Assembly (NCBI GenBank): GCA_963772635.1
Contig: CAVYYK010000059.1
Location: 1 to 64,000 of the forward strand
Length of the DNA: 64,000 nucleotides
Direction: 5' to 3'
Source of the DNA: JAUXFS01 sp963772635
GTDB taxonomy: Bacteria; Pseudomonadota; Alphaproteobacteria; Rhodospirillales; Defluviicoccaceae
In this document: positions 17,513 through 27,228 of the stretch, one piece after another
Layout of the letters: each line of letters begins with the position of its first letter
Position numbering within the stretch: the first letter of the stretch is position 1
The notes under the pieces: generated by a model
What the model saw: the letters and a program-made list of their open reading frames with translations, nothing else
What the model was told of the DNA's origin: nothing
Database searches by the model: none
Translations under genes and position numbers: made by a program

Positions 17513-17550
17513 GGCGGCCGGAATGGGTTGTTTCCCGTCCCGGCCGCCGC
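17513..17550 (+). terminator. Strong intercistronic hairpin
   Basis: CGGCGGCCGG (17513-17522) and CCGGCCGCCG (17541-17550) are exact 10-bp reverse complements with a short loop that can add GGG/CCC pairing. No T-run follows, so it may be a partial terminator or a 3' mRNA-stabilising element between the first binding protein and the rest of the transport genes, rather than a full stop. Confidence 0.55.
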
Positions 17551-17646
17551 CATGTATCCAAGTCTCGGGGTGCGCCGCCTGACCGGCAATGCCGTACCTC
17601 TCAATGGCCCGCAAGAAGGCCATGACCACAGCAAGGGGAGGAAACG

Positions 17647-18696
17647 ATGATCACGGCCGTTCCTTGTGCGCTTCGGAAGCGGGATGTGTCGCCGGCGAGT
17701 CATGCCCGAAAGCGTGGACGCGGTTTGCGGCGGGCGTTGTGTTCGGGGCTCGCGGTTGTAGCCCTGGCGCTGTTCGTCGGGCCCTTTTCGAGCCTGGCGT
17801 CGGCGGCGGACCTGGTGATCGGCACCGGTAGTACGGCTGGGGTCTATTTCCAGGCTGGCAGAGCCATCTGTTCGCTGGTCAACCGACAGAGTGCCGAACT
17901 CAAGCTCACCTGCCAGGCGCTTCCGACCAAGGGTTCCATCGCCAACCTGCAGGACCTGCGCGACGGCAAGCTGCAGATTGCCCTCGCTCAGTCCGACTGG
18001 CAGTTCCATGCGGTGAAGGGGACCGGTCCATTTTCTTCGGCGGGTCCGGACGGCAAGCTCCGTTCCCTGTTCTCGTTGTACGCCGAGCCCTTCACCGTCG
18101 TCGCGCGGCGCGATTCGGGGATCACGACCTTCAAGGATCTCAAGGGTAAACGTGTCAACATCGGCAACCCCGGTTCCGGCCAGCGTGCGACCATGGAAGT
18201 GGTGATGGCCGCCATGGGCTGGACGGCCGACGACTTCGCCCTTGCGGACTCGCTGCCTGCCGACCAGCAGTCGCTCGCCCTCTGCCACGATCGGGTGCAG
18301 GCGATCGTCTACACGGTCGGCCATCCCAATCCGTCGATCGGCAAGGCCATCGGGCTCTGCGATGCGCGGATCGTCGACGTCAGTGGCCCCGCCATCGACA
18401 AGCTGGTCGCGGACAACCCCTACTACGCGTATACGGAGATTCCGGGCGGCATCTACAGCGGCAATGACGAACCCGTGAAGACGTTTGGCGTCACGGCGAC
18501 GGTGGTCGCCTCGGCGGACCTCGACGCGGATACCGCTTATGCGGTGGTCAAGACCGTGTTCGACAATCTCGATCGGTTTCGCGGCATGCATCCCGCTTTT
18601 GGCGCCCTGGAAGCAAAGCACATGATCTCCGACGGTCTCACCGCTCCCCTCCATGAGGGGGCGGTGCGCTACTACAAGGAAAAAGGCCTGATGTAA
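17647..18696 (+). CDS. TAXI-family TRAP transporter solute-binding protein (2)
   Basis: The 349-residue protein carries a long basic N-terminus and a hydrophobic export segment (about 33-58, ending ASAA). The TAXI motifs are IGTGSTAGVYFQAGRAICSL, AQSDWQFHAVKG and a KDLKGKRVNIGNPGSGQ block. It is clearly paralogous to the binding protein before it, with almost the same final segment (GAVRYYKEKGLM against GAVKYYKEKGMM). Two binding proteins for one permease could widen the substrate range. GGGGAGG at 17635-17641 precedes the chosen ATG. The unusually basic start (residues 8-31) may mean translation begins further in. Confidence 0.85.
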   Translation: MITAVPCALRKRDVSPASHARKRGRGLRRALCSGLAVVALALFVGPFSSLASAADLVIGTGSTAGVYFQAGRAICSLVNRQSAELKLTCQALPTKGSIANLQDLRDGKLQIALAQSDWQFHAVKGTGPFSSAGPDGKLRSLFSLYAEPFTVVARRDSGITTFKDLKGKRVNIGNPGSGQRATMEVVMAAMGWTADDFALADSLPADQQSLALCHDRVQAIVYTVGHPNPSIGKAIGLCDARIVDVSGPAIDKLVADNPYYAYTEIPGGIYSGNDEPVKTFGVTATVVASADLDADTAYAVVKTVFDNLDRFRGMHPAFGALEAKHMISDGLTAPLHEGAVRYYKEKGLM

Positions 18697-18768
18697 TCGC
18701 GGCCTGGCGACACGCGGGCGCGAGAAACAAGCCAACACACAACACAAAAAACAGCAGTAGAGGCGACG

Positions 18769-21366
18769 ATGAGCGAGAACACGGGAGACACAAAGAAGAA
18801 GGGATCCGGGCAGGAGTTCGAAGAACTCGTCGCCGAGACGGACACCGGCGGACGCAATCCATCGGGGCTTCCCGCGAAGATCATCCTGGGGGCCGCCCTG
18901 GCTTGGTCGCTCTTCCAGCTGTGGATCGCCTCGCCTCTGCCGTTTGCCATCGGTATCGGTGTCGTCGGCAGCACCAAGGCCCGCTCCATTCACCTGGCGT
19001 TCGCCATCTTCCTGGCGTTCCTCAGCTTTCCGGCGCTGAAGCGATCACCCAGAAACTATATCCCGATCATCGACTGGGCGTTCGCCATCGTCGGCGCCTT
19101 TTGCGCCGGCTACCTGTTCCTGTTTTACGACGAGATCTCCCAACGCCCCGGGCTTCCGACCACCACCGACGTCATCGTTGCTTGCGTCGGCATGGTTATG
19201 CTCCTGGAGGCGACACGACGGGCGCTGGGTCCGGCCCTCACCATCCTGGCTACCATTTTCCTGGTCTACACCTTCGCCGGTCCGTACATGCCCAGTGTGA
19301 TCGCCCATCAGGGCGCGACCCTCGACGGCGTCGTCAATCACCAGTGGATCACCACTGAAGGTGTCTTCGGCGTCGCCCTCGGCGTGTCGACCAGTTTCGT
19401 CTTCCTGTTCGTTCTGTTCGGAGCCCTGCTCGACAAGGGCGGGGCCGGTCACTACTTCATCCAGGTCGCCTTCTCGCTGCTCGGCCACCTGCGTGGCGGG
19501 CCGGCGAAGGCGGCCGTGGTCGCCTCCGCCATGACCGGGCTGATCTCCGGGTCGTCCATCGCCAACGTGGTGACCACCGGCACCTTCACCATCCCGCTGA
19601 TGAAGCGGGTCGGGTTCAGTCCGGAAAAGGCGGGCGCGGTCGAGGTCGCCTCTTCGGTCAACGGCCAGATCACACCACCTGTGATGGGCGCCGCCGCCTT
19701 CCTGATGGTGGAATTCGTCGGCATCTCGTACACGGACGTCATCAAGCACGCCTTTCTGCCGGCCGTCATCTCCTACATTGCGCTCGTCTATATCGTCCAT
19801 CTCGAGGCGATGAAGGCCGGCATGGAGGGGTTACCGAGGCGGGGCGTGGCCAAACCATGGCTCATCCGCCTGATGAACATGCTGCTCGGCTTCGTCATCA
19901 TCACCGGCGTCGCCGCCGCAGTCTTTTACGGCCTCGGATGGGTCAAGGTCGTTCTCGAGGACTTCGCCATCTACGTCATCGTCGCCCTGTTGCTGGCGGT
20001 CTACCTCGGCCTGATGTGGTATGGATCGCGGTTCCCCGAGCTGGAATTGGACGATCCCAACGCGCCGGTCGTCGAATTGCCGGAGACGGGACCGACGGTA
20101 AAGGTCGGGCTCCGCTTTCTGCTTCCCGTGGTCGTGCTCGTCTGGGCCCTCATGGTCGAGCGCCTATCGCCCGGACTCTCGGCGTTCTGGGCTTCGGTCT
20201 TGATGGTTTTCATTCTGCTGACCCAACGTCCGATCCTGGCGGCGATGCGCGGTGAAGGTCTCGCCGGGACGATCAAGCAGGGCTGGGGCGAGCTGATCGA
20301 AGGTTTGATTTCCGGCGCCCGCAACATGATCGGTATCGGCATCGCCACGGCAACCGCGGGCATCATCGTCGGTACCGTGACGATGACGGGCTTGGGCGCT
20401 GCGATGACCGATCTCGTCGAGGTGGTCTCGGGTGGCAACCTGATGGCGATGCTGATGTTCACCGCCCTGGTCAGCCTGGTTCTCGGCATGGGCCTGCCGA
20501 CGACGGCGAACTACATCGTCGTTTCGGCGTTGATGGCGCCGGTGATCGTCGACCTCGGCGCGCAGACCGGGCTGTTGGTGCCGTTGATCGCCGTTCACAT
20601 GTTCGTTTTCTATTTCGGGATCATGGCGGACGTGACACCGCCGGTGGGGTTGGCGTCCTTCGCCGCGGCGGCGATCTCGGGAGGCGATCCGATCAAGACC
20701 GGCGTCATCGCGTTCTTCTACAGCCTGCGAACGGCGCTGCTGCCGTTCCTATTCATCTTCAACACCGACCTGCTGCTGATCAACGTCAATCTGTTTCACG
20801 GCGTCCTGATTTTCGTTGTCGCCACCGTGGCGATGCTTGTCTTCGCCGCCGCGACGCAGGGGTTCTTCATGGTCAAGAGCCGCATCTACGAAAGCCTGCT
20901 TCTCCTCCTCGTCGCCTTCACCCTGTTTCGGCCGGGGTTCTGGATGGACATGATTGTCCCGCCCTTCGAGGACTTCTCACCGACGCAGTTGGCAAAAGCG
21001 ATGGAGAGTACTCCCGTGGGCGGTGCCGTCAGGCTTCGCATACTCGGCGTCGACGCCGTCGGAAGTCCGCGCGAGTTCGTGACGGAACTGACCGTTCCCG
21101 AGGGGGGGACGGGACAGGAGCGCATCGAGAAGGCCGGTCTGGAACTCCTGACACAGGGCGACGACGTGATCATCGACAACGTCGCCTTCGGCAGTCCGGC
21201 GCAGACCGCCGGTCTGGAGTTCGACCAAAAGATCCTCGAGGTGCGGGCGCCGAGCGATCAGCCGCCAAAAGAGCTCTTTTTCATTCCGGCCCTGGTCTTG
21301 CTCGCGGGCATCGTCTTCCTGCAGCGCCTGCGTCGGCCCCGTACGGCCGCCGCGCAACCGGCTTAG
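18769..21366 (+). CDS. Fused TRAP transporter permease (DctQ-DctM type, TAXI-associated)
   Basis: The 865-residue membrane protein joins the small (4-helix) and large (12-helix) TRAP permease subunits, as is usual for TAXI systems. The large-subunit signature GLISGSSIANVVTTGTFTIP lies near 260-280, followed by SSVNGQITPPVMGAAAFL near 300. A second repeat has GLPTTANYIVVSALMAPVIV near 575 and MADVTPPVGLASFAAAAISG near 620. A soluble C-terminal segment (about 740-840, DUF3394-like, containing GSPAQTAGLEFDQKILEV) precedes a last helix. It probably imports the ligand of the two TAXI proteins upstream, and of the third one at 28.2 kb, coupled to sodium or protons. Confidence 0.9.
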   Translation: MSENTGDTKKKGSGQEFEELVAETDTGGRNPSGLPAKIILGAALAWSLFQLWIASPLPFAIGIGVVGSTKARSIHLAFAIFLAFLSFPALKRSPRNYIPIIDWAFAIVGAFCAGYLFLFYDEISQRPGLPTTTDVIVACVGMVMLLEATRRALGPALTILATIFLVYTFAGPYMPSVIAHQGATLDGVVNHQWITTEGVFGVALGVSTSFVFLFVLFGALLDKGGAGHYFIQVAFSLLGHLRGGPAKAAVVASAMTGLISGSSIANVVTTGTFTIPLMKRVGFSPEKAGAVEVASSVNGQITPPVMGAAAFLMVEFVGISYTDVIKHAFLPAVISYIALVYIVHLEAMKAGMEGLPRRGVAKPWLIRLMNMLLGFVIITGVAAAVFYGLGWVKVVLEDFAIYVIVALLLAVYLGLMWYGSRFPELELDDPNAPVVELPETGPTVKVGLRFLLPVVVLVWALMVERLSPGLSAFWASVLMVFILLTQRPILAAMRGEGLAGTIKQGWGELIEGLISGARNMIGIGIATATAGIIVGTVTMTGLGAAMTDLVEVVSGGNLMAMLMFTALVSLVLGMGLPTTANYIVVSALMAPVIVDLGAQTGLLVPLIAVHMFVFYFGIMADVTPPVGLASFAAAAISGGDPIKTGVIAFFYSLRTALLPFLFIFNTDLLLINVNLFHGVLIFVVATVAMLVFAAATQGFFMVKSRIYESLLLLLVAFTLFRPGFWMDMIVPPFEDFSPTQLAKAMESTPVGGAVRLRILGVDAVGSPREFVTELTVPEGGTGQERIEKAGLELLTQGDDVIIDNVAFGSPAQTAGLEFDQKILEVRAPSDQPPKELFFIPALVLLAGIVFLQRLRRPRTAAAQPA

Positions 21367-21381
21367 AAGGAGGAAGGCGTA

Positions 21382-21810
21382 ATGTACAAAGACATCCTGC
21401 TGCCGATCGACCTGGATCAAGAAAGCTCCTGGCGTAAGGCCTTGCCCCTGGCGGTCGAACTCGGCAAAAGCTTCGGCGCCAGGCTGCACATCATGATCGT
21501 CGTTCCCGACTACCAATTTCATTACGTGGCGCAGTATTTCCCCTCGGGATACGAGGAAAAAATGATCGCGGCCGCCGAAGAGCGCCTGCGCGACTTCGTC
21601 GGCGAACACGTTCCGGAGAACGTTCAGGTTCAACTCATCGTCGCACACGGCAGCATCTACAGGGAGATCGCCAAAGCCGCCGAGGACATCGGAGCCGACC
21701 TGATCCTGATGGCGTCGCATACACCGGGCGCGTCCGACTTCCTGATCGGCCCGAACGCCGAGAAGGTGCTGCATCACTTCAAGCGATCCGTGCTGATTGT
21801 CAGGGAGTGA
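21382..21810 (+). CDS. Universal stress protein (UspA family)
   Basis: The 142-residue protein has the single Usp domain: MYKDILLPIDLDQESSWRKA at the start, VAHGSIYREIAKAAEDIGAD in the middle and LIGPNAEKVLHHFKRSVLIV at the end, where nucleotide-binding Usp proteins place their phosphate loop. AAGGAGG at 21367-21373 is a strong ribosome binding site. The gene directly follows the TRAP permease, as TeaD follows the TeaABC ectoine TRAP transporter in Halomonas, where it tunes transport. A similar regulatory role is inferred. Confidence 0.88.
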   Translation: MYKDILLPIDLDQESSWRKALPLAVELGKSFGARLHIMIVVPDYQFHYVAQYFPSGYEEKMIAAAEERLRDFVGEHVPENVQVQLIVAHGSIYREIAKAAEDIGADLILMASHTPGASDFLIGPNAEKVLHHFKRSVLIVRE

Positions 21811-21904
21811 CCGATCCACCGTCACGCTTCAACCGCTTGCAATCCCATCGGGCAACAACCCGCAATCGGGTCGCGAACTCCCAACGCGGGCTCAGGAGAA
21901 TTTG

Positions 21905-22858
21905 ATGACCCCCTTCGCCATTGCCGGCGTCCAGATGCATGTGGCGGCGACCCACGACAACCTCGGGCACATGCGCCATCGCCTCGACCTGCTGATGTCG
22001 CTGTATCCGTGGGTGCAGATGGTCGTGTTCAGCGAGCTGGCGCCGTTCGGTCCGCTGCACCATCATGCGGAACCGATGCCCGGGCCGACGGAGGAGGAAT
22101 TCCGGCAGATGGCGGCGCATCACCGCATATGGCTGGTGCCCGGATCGATGTTCGAGCGCGTCGGCGAGACGATCTACAACACCACGTCGGTCATCGATCC
22201 GTCGGGAACGGTGATCGGGCGCCATCGAAAACTGTTCCCGTTTCTGCCCTACGAGGAAGGGGTATCCGGAGGGAGCGAGTTCCTCGTGTTCGACGTACCG
22301 GAGGCTGGCCGCTTCGGCGTGTCGATCTGTTACGACATGTGGTTTCCGGAGACCACGCGCATGCTGACGGCGATGGGCGCGGAGGTCATCCTGCATCCTT
22401 CATTGACCGGCACGGTCGATCGTGACGTCGAACTGTCGATGGCCCGCGCCACCGCCGCGATGTTCCAGTGTTACGTAATCGACATCAATGGTCTCGGTGC
22501 CGGCGGCATCGGCCGGTCCTGCATCGTCGATCCGAACGGTACCCTGCTCCTGCAGGCGGGCGACCACGAGCAGTTCCTCCCCCTCTACGTCGACCCGGAC
22601 ATGGTCCGCCACCACCGCCGGGTGGGACTGCACGGCCTGGGACAGCCATTGAAGAGCTTCCGCGACCGCACCGTGGAGTTCGGCGTGTACGACCGCTCCA
22701 CTTTCGACGACACGTTTCTGCGCTCCTTGGGCCCCCTCGAAAAACACCGCCGCCCGGGAGACGAGGGAGCGCCGATCGGCGCCGCCGGCCAGGCGCCGCA
22801 CCATGCCGAAACGACGGCGCGGCCGACCATGGCCGATCGCCGGGCTCGATCAACATGA
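21905..22858 (+). CDS. Carbon-nitrogen hydrolase (nitrilase superfamily amidase)
   Basis: The protein (317 residues from the ATG at 21905, preceded by AGGAGA) has the nitrilase catalytic triad: Glu in VVFSELAPFGP (about 40), Lys in GRHRKLFPFLPYEEG (about 107) and Cys in GVSICYDMWFPETTRM (about 144). Family members cleave amides, N-carbamoyl groups or nitriles; N-carbamoylputrescine amidase is one polyamine-related member. The branch cannot be fixed from motifs alone. It sits between the transport genes and the decarboxylase, which makes an amide or carbamoyl derivative of an amine or amino acid a reasonable substrate. The final 40 residues are charged and low in complexity. Confidence 0.85.
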   Translation: MTPFAIAGVQMHVAATHDNLGHMRHRLDLLMSLYPWVQMVVFSELAPFGPLHHHAEPMPGPTEEEFRQMAAHHRIWLVPGSMFERVGETIYNTTSVIDPSGTVIGRHRKLFPFLPYEEGVSGGSEFLVFDVPEAGRFGVSICYDMWFPETTRMLTAMGAEVILHPSLTGTVDRDVELSMARATAAMFQCYVIDINGLGAGGIGRSCIVDPNGTLLLQAGDHEQFLPLYVDPDMVRHHRRVGLHGLGQPLKSFRDRTVEFGVYDRSTFDDTFLRSLGPLEKHRRPGDEGAPIGAAGQAPHHAETTARPTMADRRARST

Positions 22859-22900
22859 GCCGCACGAGGCGCGCTTCGTGTGGGGCCGGAGTTGGACGAC

Positions 22901-25691
22901 ATGACACCTGACACGACGACGACGATGGTGCCCCGCACCGCGACGCTGACGGATTACTACAACGCTTCGCAACTGCGGGCCGACAGCTGGAACCGCCTGA
23001 AAGGGTGCACCGGACGTCTCATCGGCGGCCACGGGGGCCGAAACACCGCCAAGCTCAAGCGGCAGGCGGAGGAAATCATGACGCTCCTGGAACCGATCGA
23101 GTCGTACTGGGCGTTTCCCGGGCGCACCGCTTTCCACCAGCTTCGACGCCTGTTGCTGGCCGAAGACTACGAAGCGTTGGAGCGCGTTGTCGGCCGCGTC
23201 GTCAGGGCACTGATGAGCAACTCCTATCGTCGCCGCTCGGTTCCCGTCTCCGCGCATGAAGAGGGAGAGAGGGAGGAAGAGGAACTCGTCGAAAGCCTGG
23301 AGGAGCAGACCTATGCCCGGCCGTATTTCGAGGTATTGATCGTCGACAACATCTCGCCGGCCCAGGAGCAAAGCGGCCGCAACGGTCTCCACGAGATGCG
23401 GCGGCCCGAGGATCGCTTCATCTACGAGCCGGTGATCGTGCCGAGCTTCGAGGATGCCGTGATCGCCGTCCTGTTCAACCACAACATCCAAGCCGTGGTG
23501 ATTCGCTACGGTTTTCCGTTCGCGTCGAAGAACAAGCTGGAAATCCTCCATCGCTATCTCAACCGGGTCGGCGGAGAAGGCCTCGGGGACCTGGAGCCGG
23601 AGGACTACGGAACGGCGCTCGCCCAGGTGATCGCCAAGATACGGCCGGAACTCGACGTCTATCTGGTCACCGACCAGGCCGTGGAGGAAATCGCCGGCAA
23701 GATATCCGGAATCTGTCGCCGGCTGTTCTACAACCAGGAGGACTACCTCGAGCTTCACCTGAATATCCTCCGCGGGGTCTTCGCCCGTTACGATACGCCG
23801 TTCTTTACCGCCCTCAGGGAATACAGCAAACAGCCGACCGGCGTGTTCCACGCGTTGCCGATCAGCCGCGGCAAGTCGATCGCCAAGTCGCACTGGATCA
23901 AGGACATGGGCGAGTTCTATGGGAAGAACATCTTCCTGGCCGAGACATCGGCCACGTCGGGCGGACTCGACTCACTGCTCGATCCGAAAGGCCCGATCAA
24001 GAAAGCCCTGGAGCTGGCGGGGCGGGCCTTCGGCGCGCGCCACACCTTCTTCGCCACCAACGGCACGTCGACGTGCAACAAGATCGTCGTTCAGGCCGTC
24101 GTCAGACCGGGAGACATCGTTCTGGTCGACCGCGACTGCCACAAATCCCACCACTACGGCATGGTGCTCACCGGCGCCCAGGTGGTCTATCTCGATTCCT
24201 ACCCGCTGTCGCGGTACTCGATGTACGGCGCGGTGCCTCTCCGCGAAATCAAGCACAACCTGCTCAAGCTCAAGCGGGCGGGAAAGCTCGATCGGGTGAA
24301 GATGCTGCTGCTCACCAACTGCACCTTCGACGGCATCGTCTACAACGTCGAACGGTTCATGGAGGAATGCCTCGCGATCAAGCCCGATCTCGTTTTCCTG
24401 TGGGACGAGGCGTGGTTCGCTTTTGCCAGGTTCGACCCCACTTACCGTCATCGTACGGCCATGCATGCCGCCGACACGCTTCGCGATCGATATCGCGAAC
24501 CGGCGTACCGGGAACGCTATGCGGCCTACAAGGAGGAGATGGCCAAACTCGACGCCGACGACGATTCGACGTGGCTGGACAACCGGCTTCTCCCCGATCC
24601 GGACCGGGTGCGGATCCGCGTTTACGCGACCCAGTCGACCCACAAGACCCTGACGTCCCTGCGTCAGGGCTCGATGATCCACATCCATGACCAGGACTAC
24701 AACGCCAAGGTGGAGGAGCCGTTCCACGAAGCTTTCATGACACACACCTCGACTTCGCCGAACTACCAGATCCTGGCATCGCTCGACGTCGGCCGCCGGC
24801 AGGTCGAACTGGAGGGCTTCGAACTCGTGCAGAAACAGCTCGAGATGGCCATGGTGCTCCGCCAGCGAATCTCCACCCATCCTCTGCTCAAGAAGTATTT
24901 CAGCGTGCTCAGCGTCGGCGACATGATCCCGCAGGAGTACCGAGGCTCCGGCATCGACTCATACTACGACAGCGATCGCGGCTGGAGCGATATCTGGGAA
25001 GCCTGGGCCAATGACGAATTCGCGCTGGATGCCACCCGGGTGACCCTGATGGTCGGCAAGACCGGTTACGATGGCGATACGTTCAAGAACGCGGTCCTCA
25101 TGGACCGCTACGGCATCCAGATCAACAAGACCTCGCGTAACACCGTCCTGTTCATGACCAACATCGGCACGACGCGGAGCTCGCTCGCCTATCTCATCGA
25201 GATCCTGGTGAACCGTCGCCCAGGAACTGGACGAGCGTCTGGAGGACGCCAGCCCGGTCGAGCGGCGCGTTTACGAGAAGCGGGTGCACGCTTTCACCGA
25301 GGCGCTGCCGCCGCTGCCCGATTTCAGCCGGTTCCACGACGTTTTTCGCGACAATCCGACGAGCGGTACGCCCGAAGGCGACATTCGCCGGGCCTACTTC
25401 CTTGCTTATGACGACACGGCTTGCGACTACTTGAGCCTCTCGGACGGTTCGCTCGACCAGGCGCTCGCCGCCGGGCGCGAGATTGTCTCCGCCGGGTTCA
25501 TCATCCCGTATCCGCCGGGTTTCCCGATCCTGGTACCGGGACAGGTGGTCAGCCGCCAGATCCTCGATTTCATGCAGGCGCTGGACGTCAAGGAGATCCA
25601 CGGCTATCGGCCGGAACTGGGCCTCAGGGTGTTCACCGAAGAGGTGCTCTCCGAAATGGCCGGGGAGAAGAACCGCCAAGCCGCGGAATGA
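22901..25691 (+). CDS. Orn/Lys/Arg-family PLP decarboxylase, long form, 1-nt frameshift
   Basis: With one extra C removed from the CC at 25213-25214 this is a 929-residue protein. An N-terminal region of about 330 residues, with a receiver-like part (FEVLIVDNISP, ALFNH-type strands), precedes a fold-I PLP domain. The decarboxylase motifs are clear: SATSGGLDSLL, FFATNGTSTCNK, DRDCHKSHHYG, LWDEAWFAF (Asp502) and STHKTLTSLRQGSMIH with Lys582 as the likely PLP lysine. The C-terminal domain after the shift contains IIPYPPGFPILVPG, which is characteristic of the family. Basic amino acid decarboxylases of this class usually have about 710-760 residues, so the N-terminal part is unusually long. Substrate (arginine, lysine, ornithine or a derivative) is not decided by sequence. 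It precedes an ATP-grasp gene by 42 nt. Confidence 0.85.
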
Positions 25692-25733
25692 CGATGGCCT
25701 TTGGCAGAATATTCTACGAGAGGAGCGAACGCG

Positions 25734-27215
25734 ATGACTGAGACCGGCAAGACCAAGCGGAAACGCCAGAAAAAGCTGAAGAACATTTCCGAAATCCGGC
25801 GGTACTTCCATCGCAACGAGACGCCGATCTACTTCGTCAGCGCCACCAATTTCAACCTGCTCGGCATGGACGAGTGGTGCAAGAATTTCAAGTTCATCAA
25901 CTACATCGACTGCTACGACGGGCGTCATCCCAACACGTTCGTTCCCAGCGAGATTCCCCATCGCGACTTCGAGTCGATCGAGGACATCAACAACTATCTC
26001 CTCCAGCACAAGGAGGTGGTCGACTATATCGGCCAACGCGGCGATGAGCCGAAGGCGGTGTTCCTGATGTTCGACGAGGAGACGGAGAAACTCGCCCGCG
26101 AGAACGGCATGGATGTCTGGTTCCCGCCGGCGGCGATGCGCAACCGCGTCGACAACAAGATCGAGACGGTACGGATCGGCGACAAGGCAAAGGTGCCGAG
26201 CGTGCCCAACGTGCTCTCGGAGGTGACCAGTTGGAGCCAACTCAAGCAGGTGTCGAAGAAGCTGGGCGACGATCTGGTGCTGCAGTCCGCTTTCGGCGAT
26301 TCCGGACATACCACGTTTTTCATCAAGAGCGAGCTCGACTTCAAGAAGCACGAGAAAGGGATCGTCGGGCAGGGCGAGATCAAGATCATGAAGCGGATCA
26401 CCTGCCGCGGATCGGCGATCGAGGCCTGCGTCACCAAGCGCGGCACCATTGTCGGGCCGTTGATGACCGAACTGGTTGGTTTCAAGGAATTGACGCCCTA
26501 TCGCGGCGGCTGGTGCGGTAACGAGATCTTCGCCAATTCGTTCACCAGGGGGATTCGGGAAGAGGCGCTTGCTTACACCTTCCGCTTCGGCAACCAGCTC
26601 CGCAAGGAGGGTTACCGGGGATACTTCGAGCTCGATTTCCTCGTCGATCTCAACTCCAAGGAACTCTACCTCGGCGAGCTCAATCCCCGTGTCACCGGGG
26701 CAAGCTCGATGACCAACCATGCCGCGTTCGCCCACGCGGACGCGCCGCTGTTCCTGTTCCATTTGCTCGAGTTCTCGGGCGTGCCCTTCGAGATCGACGT
26801 CGCGGAGCTCAATGCCCGCTGGGCGGATCCCGACAACGTCGATACCTGGAGCCAGATGGTCATCAAGCACACCGAGGATAGTGTCGACATTCTCACCGAG
26901 GCGCCGGAGTCGGGGATCTGGCGGTTGCTGGATGATGGCAGGGTCGAATACGACCGCTTCGACTACCATCGCCGTGCCGTCGAGAGCGAGCGCGAGGCCT
27001 TCTTCCTGCGCATCCTCAAGCCGGGCGATTACCGCTACGAGGGCGCCGATCTCGGAATTCTCATCACCCGCGGCCGTTCCATGGACAACCGTTTCCGCCT
27101 GAACCCGCGTTCCCGGGCGTGGATCGACGGCATCAAGGGGGCGTTCAAGGCGAAACCGCTTTCGGTCGCCACCGACGCCCCGGTGCTCACGGAGCCGGCG
27201 TTCAAGATCCTGTGA
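25734..27215 (+). CDS. ATP-grasp ligase-like protein
   Basis: The 493-residue protein has an ATP-grasp fold. A Lys-containing strand follows KIETVRIGDKAKVPSVPNVL (about 145-165), a nucleotide-binding part contains LVLQSAFGDSGHTTFF (about 183-198), and FELDFLVDLNSKELYLGELN then PRVTGASS (about 303-330) supplies the metal-binding Glu and Asn residues. AGGAG lies 8 nt before the ATG. ATP-grasp enzymes join a carboxylate to an amine, thiol or other nucleophile via an acyl phosphate. Biotin-carboxylase partner domains are absent, so a free-standing amide-bond ligase is more likely than a carboxylase. Placed between a decarboxylase (an amine source) and an Ntn amidase, it may ligate an acid to the amine; that is inference. 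Confidence 0.8.
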   Translation: MTETGKTKRKRQKKLKNISEIRRYFHRNETPIYFVSATNFNLLGMDEWCKNFKFINYIDCYDGRHPNTFVPSEIPHRDFESIEDINNYLLQHKEVVDYIGQRGDEPKAVFLMFDEETEKLARENGMDVWFPPAAMRNRVDNKIETVRIGDKAKVPSVPNVLSEVTSWSQLKQVSKKLGDDLVLQSAFGDSGHTTFFIKSELDFKKHEKGIVGQGEIKIMKRITCRGSAIEACVTKRGTIVGPLMTELVGFKELTPYRGGWCGNEIFANSFTRGIREEALAYTFRFGNQLRKEGYRGYFELDFLVDLNSKELYLGELNPRVTGASSMTNHAAFAHADAPLFLFHLLEFSGVPFEIDVAELNARWADPDNVDTWSQMVIKHTEDSVDILTEAPESGIWRLLDDGRVEYDRFDYHRRAVESEREAFFLRILKPGDYRYEGADLGILITRGRSMDNRFRLNPRSRAWIDGIKGAFKAKPLSVATDAPVLTEPAFKIL

Positions 27216-27228
27216 CCCGCCTGCGGCG

